Positions 17,923-24,488 of a stretch of 34,236 nt of DNA are shown here, piece by piece. A model generated the notes under the pieces. That model was given only the letters and a program-made list of their open reading frames with translations. It was not told the DNA's origin and did no database searches. Location of the stretch: NCBI RefSeq assembly GCF_002836415.1, contig NZ_PJBP01000110.1, positions 1 to 34,236 on the forward strand, read 5' to 3'. The first letter of the stretch is position 1. Each line of letters begins with the position of its first letter. The position numbers were made by a program, and so were the translations under genes. The DNA comes from Psychromonas sp. MB-3u-54. Its GTDB lineage: Bacteria; Pseudomonadota; Gammaproteobacteria; Enterobacterales; Psychromonadaceae.

Positions 17923-20577
17923 CTACCCTTTTTGAAAATCTTCCCTGAAAAGAATCGTCCAATCGCTATTGCCTGCAGCCTCAAAAACGGGTTCAATTTT
18001 TTTAGGTTGAATGTCAATTACTTTAAAATCAATACCATCATAGAACCCCCCTGTCTCTCCTGATTTCACAATAACTTCAAGGACATCTTTTTCAAGGGTC
18101 ACTGTTTCACTGCCCAGATAACTTATTTGCAGGGTATATTTCCCCGGCTTCAGATCCTGAACCACAAAGAAACCGTCGTATTCAGGTTTTATACTGCGGT
18201 AATAGAGACCCGATTTTTCTACTATTATCTCCGCATAACTAAAAAACTTTTTCCTTAGTTTATTATCTACTGCGGGAAGGGAGATGGAGCCCATAATCAG
18301 AGACAAGGGAACAAGTCCCATTCCTACTTTTTTACCCGATGCGGGGATAAGCTTGATTTCCTGAGAATTAGCTGCTCTCAGTGTGGGATCAATCATAGTG
18401 CCTGAATAATCATAACTCAGTTTATTATTTCGATAAGGTGCAACACCGGAGAGATAAAACAGTCCGTCTTTATTGGTTTTCACCTTATTTTCACCTATGC
18501 TGACGCCCACATCGGCAAGGGGAGTTTCATCCTGATCTTTTTCCCCATTGCCATTTTTATCGATAAAAATAGCCCCCTCAATATAACCATTATCAGAATT
18601 TTTGGCACTATTAGGCATAAAGGGTTTTTTCAGATTAAGAACGTGTTCATAGCTGGCACCCACTTGATGCATTTCATCACTGTCACTGTCGTAGTCATAG
18701 TCATAGTCCATCTTTAAAAACGCACTAAATTTGTACTCAAAACCTATTCCCAGACTGAAAAGCGCATCTTTATTATAATCGACAGTAACATTATAAGAGA
18801 ATTTACTATGCTGACCGAGTCTTTTCCTCAGACTGCCCGTATACTTCCACTTGGGATCTCTTCCCGCATTATAGGCGGCATCCAAACTATAGGTAAAATC
18901 TCCCGAGCCGGCGTTAAAGCCGATATCCCCGGTGTAATTAGCACTGATATCACCATCCTTGGTGACGGTTTTCTCAAGATCCCAATCCATGCTTATTTTT
19001 CTTGTAATATTATAACTCAGTCCCGTGGTGTATATATACTCTTTGCTGCCCTGATAATTTTCATTTGAAAAGCGGAAAAAATAATCACTTCTGCCGTAAT
19101 CCCCGCTTATTTCAGCTTCATGATAGCTATCTTTTCCTTCATCTTCCGCCAGTAGACCGCTATACTGCTCATAGCTGTAATATAATTGCTGGGAAAAGAT
19201 CTCGCTTTCCAATTCGGTGATATAACCCTTACTGGGGTCTTCAAGAGAATCATAATAGGAAATATTTATTAATAATGGCACGGCTAACGTTGAAAAACGG
19301 TATCCCGCATGGTGCTTTATATAGCGATACAGTTTGTCTTCATTGCGGGTGTCATAGTAGTCAAAAGAGTAACTGAGATTATTGGTAAAACCGTAGGAAA
19401 TGTCGAACTTGCGATCATCCCAGGCGCGGTTTTCTCCTCCTGAGTTTTGTCCGTAAAAAGCATTATAGTCCCACTCCCCCTGCGAAAAAAAATTATTGCC
19501 CGCCATTACATTAATATTTTCATCCTTAATAAGGACACCATTCCGGTCATATATTTTTATTTTAAAGGCATCTTTTTGACTTCTCATCGTTAGGATAAAC
19601 TGGTACTCATTACCTTCGACACTCAGATAGTCCACTACCTTGCCGTTTTGATAGATTTCAACCGTTGAGTTCTTGGGCGCTTGCCCCCTGATGGTCAGCT
19701 CCCGGCCTGACCGCTGCACGCTGTAGTTGTTTTTACTGACCGATATCCCGCGGATCTTACTGTTATACCCCAGAATATTCTCCCCCATGATATAGTTATC
19801 CCCAAAAGTGACCGTCTTGTCCTTCAGGAAGTAGGGATATTTCAGGCTAATATCTTGCAGTTCTCCGCTAGTATAAATATTTTGTCGAAGATAAAAATCA
19901 CCGTAGAGAAGCTGAGAGCTATACTCTATTTCCAGCGTTCCATTGGTCTCCTCTGGTTTAAAATAATCTCCAATATCATCTATATCATAGCGCAGCTTCA
20001 GCATGCCAAGGTCAATTATTCTGCGGTCAGCTTTTAGAAAAAGGTCGGTCTTCGAAGAAGCTTCCTTATGGTTTTTGTCCGCCTCGAGCTTGCGCTTTCT
20101 TGTTTCGGCGCTGATGCGGTTATCCAGAGGCAGATTGAAATCAGGTGTTATTTTTAGAGTGTACTTTTGCTCTATCCACTCGACTCCCTTCAGGGGCAAC
20201 AGTTCACCGAGCGACTCCTTCTCAATGTACAGCCTGCCCTCGATCTCTATACTGTTCAGCTTTTTGAGCTCTGTTGTTATTCGCCGCTTCTGCCTGTTGG
20301 GAAACAGACTGCCCGCGATCAGCAGAGTGATATTTCCCTCGTCGATCGAAAGAGTGGTATATTCAGATAGCTCGGTAAGTTCCAAAAAATTGTCAATATT
20401 CAGATAGATACCCCCGTCAAAATCGCTGATCACCTCCACGAATTCCTGCTGTAGGTAACTGCCCACTCGAAGGGTTATCATATTTTCAAAATAGTCATCT
20501 TTCGTGCCGGAAAAAGCCGGGGAACAAAAAAAAAGGCCAAATAAAATAAGTAATATTGCTCTTATTGGTATTGGCAT
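17923..20577 (-). CDS. Outer-membrane fimbrial usher, divergent family, with SdrD/Cna-B-like C-terminal repeat
   Basis: Usher that would form the outer-membrane pore and assembly platform for the pilins encoded upstream. The start is ATG at 20577 (884 aa) with GGAAAG just before it; a GTG at 20589 is possible. Seen: signal peptide about 1-24, an N-terminal periplasmic domain, a plug/middle segment RELTIRGQAPKNSTVEIYQ followed by a long beta-strand-rich barrel of alternating aromatic residues, and an Asp-rich stretch DYDYDYDSDSDE. A calcium-loop-like FIDKNGNGEKDQDETPLADV starts an SdrD/carboxypeptidase-regulatory-like domain, and a second such fold contains LKPGKYTLQISYLG. It is not a canonical PapC/FimD; closest in style to alternate (CS1-like) ushers, which I cannot confirm without a search. 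Confidence 0.85.
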   Translation of the reverse strand: MPIPIRAILLILFGLFFCSPAFSGTKDDYFENMITLRVGSYLQQEFVEVISDFDGGIYLNIDNFLELTELSEYTTLSIDEGNITLLIAGSLFPNRQKRRITTELKKLNSIEIEGRLYIEKESLGELLPLKGVEWIEQKYTLKITPDFNLPLDNRISAETRKRKLEADKNHKEASSKTDLFLKADRRIIDLGMLKLRYDIDDIGDYFKPEETNGTLEIEYSSQLLYGDFYLRQNIYTSGELQDISLKYPYFLKDKTVTFGDNYIMGENILGYNSKIRGISVSKNNYSVQRSGRELTIRGQAPKNSTVEIYQNGKVVDYLSVEGNEYQFILTMRSQKDAFKIKIYDRNGVLIKDENINVMAGNNFFSQGEWDYNAFYGQNSGGENRAWDDRKFDISYGFTNNLSYSFDYYDTRNEDKLYRYIKHHAGYRFSTLAVPLLINISYYDSLEDPSKGYITELESEIFSQQLYYSYEQYSGLLAEDEGKDSYHEAEISGDYGRSDYFFRFSNENYQGSKEYIYTTGLSYNITRKISMDWDLEKTVTKDGDISANYTGDIGFNAGSGDFTYSLDAAYNAGRDPKWKYTGSLRKRLGQHSKFSYNVTVDYNKDALFSLGIGFEYKFSAFLKMDYDYDYDSDSDEMHQVGASYEHVLNLKKPFMPNSAKNSDNGYIEGAIFIDKNGNGEKDQDETPLADVGVSIGENKVKTNKDGLFYLSGVAPYRNNKLSYDYSGTMIDPTLRAANSQEIKLIPASGKKVGMGLVPLSLIMGSISLPAVDNKLRKKFFSYAEIIVEKSGLYYRSIKPEYDGFFVVQDLKPGKYTLQISYLGSETVTLEKDVLEVIVKSGETGGFYDGIDFKVIDIQPKKIEPVFEAAGNSDWTILFREDFQKG

Positions 20578-20666
20578 CACTCTTTCCACAATATCAGTAA
20601 GGCCGCAGAGAGAATTACATAATAAGCCTTTTTTTTTGAATACCGTTTAATTAGCTTTTCAACCAA
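20577..20666 (-). CDS. Possible small membrane peptide overlapping the usher start
   Basis: A 29-codon frame from a TTG at 20666 encodes a basic start (KLIKRYSKKK) and one hydrophobic stretch (AYYVILSAALLILW). Its TGA overlaps the usher ATG as TGATG, an arrangement typical of translational coupling. The same frame stays open upstream to about 20930, but that part does not look like a protein. No clear ribosome binding site was seen. It may be a real coupling peptide or the end of a decayed gene. Confidence 0.25.
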   Translation of the reverse strand: MVEKLIKRYSKKKAYYVILSAALLILWKE

Positions 20667-21057
20667 GCATTTTTTAACGGTTAAATAATCACAGAAGCAG
20701 GCAACTTTTGATAAAAAGTCACAACCAGAAAATGGTAATAGAAATAATTTTAGACATGATTTTTTTTTGCTAGCAGAAGTTTTCTTAGTGGATGGGCATT
20801 GTGGTATCACTTTTCCCAGATTAACTGACAAATCATTTAACACGGTAAACTGCCCGGATAAAACTGGACACTGAGTTATATGCAAAGCTGAACCTGCCTT
20901 ATAGTGATTAATCTGCTCAGGGTTGACCAATAATATAAGCCGCGGATCGAGATGCTAGCCTTATTAAAGGAAGAATAACTTGAAGTTAAACAGCCACAGT
21001 TTGTCGACCGGGTTGAATACAAGCAAATAGAAAATGATAGACGGGTAGGATATGCTG
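20667..21057 (-). other. Long untranslated or decayed gap inside the fimbrial operon
   Basis: About 390 bases between the small exported protein gene and the usher carry no gene I can support. Poly-A/T runs of nine or more occur around 20630 and 20760. A plus-strand stretch near 20965-21065 reads like coding sequence (VKQPQFVDRVEYKQIEN) but is interrupted by a stop and has no start, suggesting a relic. In many fimbrial loci an adhesin or extra subunit gene sits in such a position. Confidence 0.35.
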
Positions 21058-21438
21058 TTAGTTGAGATATTCAATCTCATATTTTATCTGTTTTTTGTAT
21101 TGACCGCTGACTTTATTTTCTCCCAGCAGAGAAAATCCGATTTCAAACTGTCCCTCGCCATATCTATCGAGCCTTATAATTGAATGTTTAGCTCTAAGAT
21201 TTTCGATTCTAGCCCCTTGGGTCAGGTAAATAGCTCCGGTCGCTTTAATATCCAGCTTTACTCTTTTATTTGCAGTGCCACTGACATAGACAATCACTCC
21301 ATCGTAGGGCATAACATCCAGCCTGCTGCCGTTATACAGATAGAGATCTGGCAGTTCCGCATTTTTGACTCTTACGGTCTCCAGAGAAAAAAGCGCCCCT
21401 GAATAGAATATAAGTAACACTAAGAAAATTTTTTTCAT
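21058..21438 (-). CDS. Small exported protein of the fimbrial operon, function unknown
   Basis: 126 aa from the ATG at 21438; an in-frame GTG at 21450 lies inside the AAGGTGG that serves as ribosome binding site. Residues 1-18 are a signal peptide (KKIFLVLLIFYSGALF). The mature protein is beta-strand-rich with YNGSRLDVMPYDG, IYLTQGARI and a C-terminal KYEIEYLN, and has no cysteines. It has no recognisable family. Its position between the pilins and the usher and its size suggest a minor subunit, tip or anchor protein. It lies behind an intrinsic terminator, so it would be made in smaller amounts than the pilin. Confidence 0.7.
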   Translation of the reverse strand: MKKIFLVLLIFYSGALFSLETVRVKNAELPDLYLYNGSRLDVMPYDGVIVYVSGTANKRVKLDIKATGAIYLTQGARIENLRAKHSIIRLDRYGEGQFEIGFSLLGENKVSGQYKKQIKYEIEYLN

Positions 21439-21452
21439 TGTCTCAGCCACCT

Positions 21453-21482
21453 TAAAAAACGGTGCGGCTGTTAGGCCGCACC
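21453..21482 (-). terminator. Intrinsic terminator/attenuator after the major pilin
   Basis: GC-rich 8-bp stem GGTGCGGC (21461-21468) with GCCGCACC (21475-21482). On the minus strand it is followed by a T run (the A's at 21454-21459). It lies within the operon, right after the pilin gene and just before the next gene, so it would give abundant pilin and reduced usher mRNA. Confidence 0.85.
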
Positions 21483-21490
21483 ACTAATCA

Positions 21491-21964
21491 TTAAGCTGTT
21501 GTTGTTCCAGCAATAGAATCATAACTAATATCAATAGTGACGGTTTCAGCTACATCACCAGCAATATCTGAAGTATCAAGATCGATAGTAAAAGGAAGTA
21601 CGACTGCTACATCATCAGTTAAAGCGGTAGTGCTACCCGTAAGAGTACCGCCTAGTACTACTACACCAGTAGTACTGTTGTCGGTTGTAGTAATAGCGTA
21701 GGTAAATGTTTCACCCGAATCACCTGTTACGGAAGCATTGACTGCTACTGCTGCAATACTCGCATCGGTGAAAACATCTCCAAAATCAATTGTGGAAAGA
21801 TCTAAACTAACCGTCAATAGCTTCACATAATTAGCTGTAACAGCTAAATCAGCAGATTTTGCAGATTCTGACATATCATCAGCAGCCATTGCCGTTGTTG
21901 ACATGGCTAGGATTGATGTAGCTAGTAATACTTTTTTTGATGTTGTTAAGAATGATTTTTTCAT
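21491..21964 (-). CDS. Major fimbrial subunit (pilin), DUF4402-like
   Basis: 157 aa exported structural subunit. Signal peptide 1-27 ends AMA before ADDMSES. The mature domain of about 130 residues is rich in Thr, Ser, Val and Asp, has no cysteine, and carries the motif STIDFGDVFTD, then SGETFTYAITTTDNSTTGVVVLG-type strands and a C-terminal TIDISYDSIAG. GGAGAG lies directly before the ATG, the strongest ribosome binding site in the operon. With the terminator behind it, this points to the major pilin. IDFGDV resembles DUF4402-type secreted domains; this assignment is from memory. Confidence 0.8.
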   Translation of the reverse strand: MKKSFLTTSKKVLLATSILAMSTTAMAADDMSESAKSADLAVTANYVKLLTVSLDLSTIDFGDVFTDASIAAVAVNASVTGDSGETFTYAITTTDNSTTGVVVLGGTLTGSTTALTDDVAVVLPFTIDLDTSDIAGDVAETVTIDISYDSIAGTTTA

Positions 21965-22023
21965 TTTGAACTCTCCATGTTTTACTTTAAAATTAACAAT
22001 CCTTCCGCGGTATTGCTGAAAGA

Positions 22024-22449
22024 TTATTCTGCGATATCGTTGTATACAGCCATCACAGTAATTATCGCGGATAAATCACTGCTGATATTTTCTGTGGCCA
22101 GGTCTACATAAAATTCATGTCGCTGGTCTGCTCCCGTGGCTGTCTTTATGTAAGTTAAACTGTCTGCTGTATATCCGGAGCTTGAACTGCGTGACATCTG
22201 CAAGACACCGCTGCTGTCGTCATTGCTTATCTCCACCGTATAGTCATAGCCGCTTTCTGCATTGACATAAAAGTCAACCGGCACACTGTCGACCGAGCGC
22301 CCCTGGTAAACATCCCCAAAATCGATGCTGCTGGTCCCAAGGGACAAGGAAATCGTTTTTACCGCCTTACCTTGTATATATAACTGCCCCTCTACTGCAA
22401 ATAACGGCCTTGAAAGAAAAAGAAGAAGAATAAACAGTATCTTATTCAT
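22024..22449 (-). CDS. Second fimbrial subunit, paralogue of the major pilin
   Basis: 141 aa with signal peptide about 1-18 (ILFILLLFLSRPLFA). It shares with the next gene the layout SSIDFGDVYQGRSVDSVPVDFYV, SGYDYTVEISNDDSSGVLQ, and a final strand pair with ITVMAVYNDIA. So it is a pilin-like paralogue, probably a minor, tip or initiator subunit. It begins 11 bases after the chaperone stop and lies ahead of the major pilin in the same transcript. Confidence 0.75.
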   Translation of the reverse strand: MNKILFILLLFLSRPLFAVEGQLYIQGKAVKTISLSLGTSSIDFGDVYQGRSVDSVPVDFYVNAESGYDYTVEISNDDSSGVLQMSRSSSSGYTADSLTYIKTATGADQRHEFYVDLATENISSDLSAIITVMAVYNDIAE

Positions 22450-22460
22450 CTCAGGATATC

Positions 22461-23177
22461 CTAGAGTTGAAAATCGAATTTCTCGGAAAAATTAAGTTGT
22501 TTATTTGCAAAAACAACCTGCACGTAATCGGCATCTTTATCCATGACTGTCGACTTTTTCAGCTCGAGCACATACTCCCGGTAGAATCCCTGTTTAAAGC
22601 TTTGCTCTTTGATCAGTTTTTTGTTCTTATAAAAGGTAATATTTATATTAAGCGGATAGGAAAAATTGCCGCTATTTTTAACAGTGCCCAGCAGGTTATA
22701 ACCCTTATCTGCTTTCTCCACCCGCAATGCGTCAAAATCAAGTCCGGTTTCAAGTTTGCCTTTCCTGCCGTAGTAGGGAACGCCGACATTCATCAGCACG
22801 GTCACCTGCTCAGTCTTACCTCTAGGAGGCAGCTCTTTAAACACCAGAAGAGCGACATACTCTCCGTCCTGTAAATCTTTTTTTATTCTTGGTGCAACTT
22901 TTACCTGTATCTTACCCTTCGGCGGAATCACCACTATTCTCGGATAGGCCACTAACTGATCTCCCAGATAGTACTTGTCCTTAGCCCATGCCGGTTTTGC
23001 AAAATCTACCTTAACCCTTACCGGTTTGTTCCCTGAGTTAATCAGAGTGGTCTCTTTCGTAACAGGTTGCTCAAGGTTAACGCCCATACTTGTCCGCGTG
23101 ACCGAGAATGCAGCGAAACTGCTTGCGGAACAAACGGCTAATGAGATAGCGAGAAGGGCTTTAGCGTATTTTTTCAT
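22461..23177 (-). CDS. Periplasmic fimbrial chaperone
   Basis: 238 aa PapD-like chaperone that would hold pilin subunits in the periplasm and deliver them to the usher. Signal peptide 1-22 (ending SSFA). The first immunoglobulin-like domain has TLINSGNKPVRVKV, then RIVVIPPKGKIQVKVAPR, and YVALLVFKELPP, the typical strand-G/F region. A second domain holds LGTVKNSGNFSYPLNI. It departs from classical FGS/FGL chaperones, fitting the unusual usher. First gene of the operon, directly behind the riboswitch array. GGAAA lies 15 bases before the ATG, a rather long spacing. Confidence 0.8.
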   Translation of the reverse strand: MKKYAKALLAISLAVCSASSFAAFSVTRTSMGVNLEQPVTKETTLINSGNKPVRVKVDFAKPAWAKDKYYLGDQLVAYPRIVVIPPKGKIQVKVAPRIKKDLQDGEYVALLVFKELPPRGKTEQVTVLMNVGVPYYGRKGKLETGLDFDALRVEKADKGYNLLGTVKNSGNFSYPLNINITFYKNKKLIKEQSFKQGFYREYVLELKKSTVMDKDADYVQVVFANKQLNFSEKFDFQL

Positions 23178-23225
23178 ATTAACTATGTCATTTCCTTTTA
23201 TTAGTTTTCCATTGTCATTTCATCA

Positions 23226-23263
23226 AAAAAAACCAAAAAAAATGGCCTTCCGAGGAAGGCCAT
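23226..23263 (-). terminator. Terminator T3, after aptamer copy A3
   Basis: On the minus strand, a stem of ATGGCCTTCC with GGAAGGCCAT (23242-23263) is followed by two T runs (23226-23241). It lies about 50 bases before the chaperone start and is the final expression platform of the array. Confidence 0.9.
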
Positions 23264-23302
23264 ACATAAAAATCAGCTCAAAAGTCAAAAGTGTCCATAC
23301 AC

Positions 23303-23385
23303 TTTCGGCAACTGGCTACCATTTTACAGGCCCTATAGTTTTGCGCCCCAGGGTTTCCCCAGGTTTGCGAATCAACTTCATAACT
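23303..23385 (-). promoter_or_regulatory. GEMM/class-I cyclic-dinucleotide riboswitch-like aptamer, copy A3 (gene-proximal)
   Basis: Read on the minus strand: GCAAACC, then a hairpin capped by a GAAA tetraloop, then GGCGCAAAACTATAGGGCC, an A-rich loop, and GGTAGCCAGTTGCCG. This order matches the class-I c-di-GMP (GEMM) aptamer: the GNRA-capped helix, the conserved CGCAAA-C junction, and the second helix ending in GTTGCC. A further hairpin (AAAGTGT AUGG ACACTTT) and then terminator T3 follow. The base just before GCAAACC is C, where GEMM RNAs normally have G, so the ligand is not certain. Over about 165 bp it is identical to copy A2. Confidence 0.8.
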
Positions 23386-23504
23386 ATTACAAAGCGATTA
23401 TATTATATTATATGTTATTTACATTTAAATTATTATTTTTTGATGCTTTTATATTTTGATATTATCATATTTTATTTTTAAATAAAGTGCTTATCTCAAT
23501 ATTC

Positions 23505-23590
23505 TAGCTGCTGTTTACAGTCTCGACAGCTTTGCACTTTTGTCTTTATTTAAGTTGGCCAATCAAATTTATAACCATTACAAAGCGACA
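23505..23590 (-). promoter_or_regulatory. Degenerate aptamer-like copy D2
   Basis: On the minus strand it shares with A2/A3 the leader CGCTTTGTAATGGTTAT and ATTG, then GGCCAACTT and AAAGTGCAAAGC followed by GACTGTAAAC, echoing the aptamer's CGCAAA-C...GCCTGTAAAA. The tetraloop hairpin and the GGTAGCC helix are not recognisable. No strong terminator follows it before A3. It is either a decayed aptamer or a diverged one. Confidence 0.5.
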
Positions 23591-23620
23591 ACTTTGTTCT
23601 TGATAAAAAAAGATGTTCTT

Positions 23621-23656
23621 TTTATATCTCACCTGCATTTTTAAATTAAGTACTTG
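23621..23656 (-). promoter_or_regulatory. Candidate promoter upstream of D2-A3
   Basis: Minus strand: TTAATT (23649-23644), 17-base spacer, TATAAA (23626-23621). The -35 overlaps TAAGTACTTG, a variant of the recurrent palindrome CAAGTGCTTG. It aligns base for base with the candidate promoter upstream of D1. Confidence 0.5.
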
Positions 23657-23678
23657 TATGCGCATTTAAACAGCGGAA

Positions 23679-23716
23679 CAAAAAAACAAAAAAAATGGCC
23701 TTCCGAGGAAGGCCAT
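23679..23716 (-). terminator. Terminator T2, after aptamer copy A2
   Basis: Same stem as T3: ATGGCCTTCC/GGAAGGCCAT at 23695-23716, followed on the minus strand by T runs (23679-23694). Confidence 0.9.
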
Positions 23717-23755
23717 ACATAAAAATCAGCTCAAAAGTCAAAAGTGTCCATACAC

Positions 23756-23838
23756 TTTCGGCAACTGGCTACCATTTTACAGGCCCTATAGTTTTGCGCC
23801 CCAGGGTTTCCCCAGGTTTGCGAATCAACTTCATAACT
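23756..23838 (-). promoter_or_regulatory. GEMM/class-I riboswitch-like aptamer, copy A2 (middle)
   Basis: Sequence is identical to A3 through aptamer, post-aptamer hairpin and terminator stem. Its GAAA-capped stem has the same U-U mismatch. Transcription from upstream must pass T2 here to reach the fimbrial genes, unless it starts at the candidate promoter near 23621-23656. Confidence 0.8.
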
Positions 23839-23974
23839 ATTACAAAGCGATTATATTATTTCTTATTAAAATTAAGTTTTTGTATTTAAATGCTATCACA
23901 TTTCATTTTAAAATCAAGTGCTTGCATAGAAAAATGTAACAGTCTCAAATAAATAAAATGTTTATTTATTTGCT

Positions 23975-24062
23975 GTAACTCACTCTTATTAACAGTCCCG
24001 ATGGCTTTGCACTTTTGTTTTTATTCAAGTTTGCCAGCCAATTTTATAACTATTACAAAGTG
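23975..24062 (-). promoter_or_regulatory. Degenerate aptamer-like copy D1
   Basis: Minus strand: leader CACTTTGTAATAGTTAT, then GGCTGGCAAACTTG, a variable loop, AAAGTGCAAAGCCATCGGGAC and TGTTAATAA. GGCAAAC and GCAAAGCC...GGG fit the GEMM core, here with G before GCAAAC as in canonical members. The GAAA-capped helix is missing. An AT-only hairpin (AAATAAATAAA...TTTATTTATTT, about 23947-23973) follows. Confidence 0.55.
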
Positions 24063-24096
24063 ACAACCTTGTTCTTGATTAAAAAGAGATGCTCTT

Positions 24097-24132
24097 TTTA
24101 GATATCACCCTCACATTTAAATCAAGTGCTTG
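24097..24132 (-). promoter_or_regulatory. Candidate promoter and CAAGTGCTTG palindrome upstream of D1-A2
   Basis: Minus strand: TTGATT (24125-24120), 17-base spacer, TCTAAA (24102-24097). The palindrome CAAGTGCTTG (24123-24132) overlaps the -35 side. It also occurs at 23915-23924, with variants near 23647, 23481 and 24355. Confidence 0.4.
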
Positions 24133-24159
24133 TATGCGCATTTAAACTAAACAGCAGTA

Positions 24160-24199
24160 CATAAAAAACAAAAAAAAATGGCCTTCCAGGGAAGACCAT
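24160..24199 (-). terminator. Terminator T1, after aptamer copy A1
   Basis: Minus strand stem ATGGTCTTCC/GGAAGGCCAT (24178-24199), with one U-G pair compared with T2/T3, followed by T runs (24163-24177). Confidence 0.85.
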
Positions 24200-24227
24200 T
24201 TATAAAAATCAGCTCAAAAGCAAAAGT

Positions 24228-24320
24228 GTCTATACACTCTTGGCAACTGGCTACCATTTTACAGGCCCTATAGCTTTGCGACACTGGGTTTCCCCAGGTT
24301 TGCGAATTAGTCATTTAAAA
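24228..24320 (-). promoter_or_regulatory. GEMM/class-I riboswitch-like aptamer, copy A1 (promoter-proximal)
   Basis: Minus strand: TTCGCAAACC, GAAA-capped hairpin, GTCGCAAAGCTATAGGGCC, A-rich loop, GGTAGCCAGTTGCC. It is closer to the family consensus than A2/A3 (CGCAAAGC instead of CGCAAAAC), and its capped stem is fully paired (U-A where A2/A3 have U-U). The following small hairpin is kept with loop AUAG in place of AUGG. First aptamer met by a transcript starting near 24370, where a TATAAT (24378-24373) occurs. Confidence 0.8.
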
Positions 24321-24488
24321 TTTGAGAGCATAGTAACGCTTTCAAAGCTTAAATCAAGTATTTACATGCATAATTATAAAATAAACATATACGCTTAAAT
24401 AACAATCAAATATATAACGATAAATACCTTCATGCCACCCACGCCATGAGATTCACTTTGATTACTCCTTTCCTCGTAGCGGCTTATT

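Noticed and set aside
20667-20930. Upstream extension of the small ORF before the usher
   Set aside because: Composition is not protein-like, no start signal is evident, and only the last 29 codons resemble a membrane peptide.
22975-23481. 168-codon plus-strand frame across the chaperone start and leader
   Set aside because: It is antisense to the chaperone and riboswitch; its repeated protein segment (also at 23695-23889) is just the duplicated aptamer DNA read on the wrong strand.
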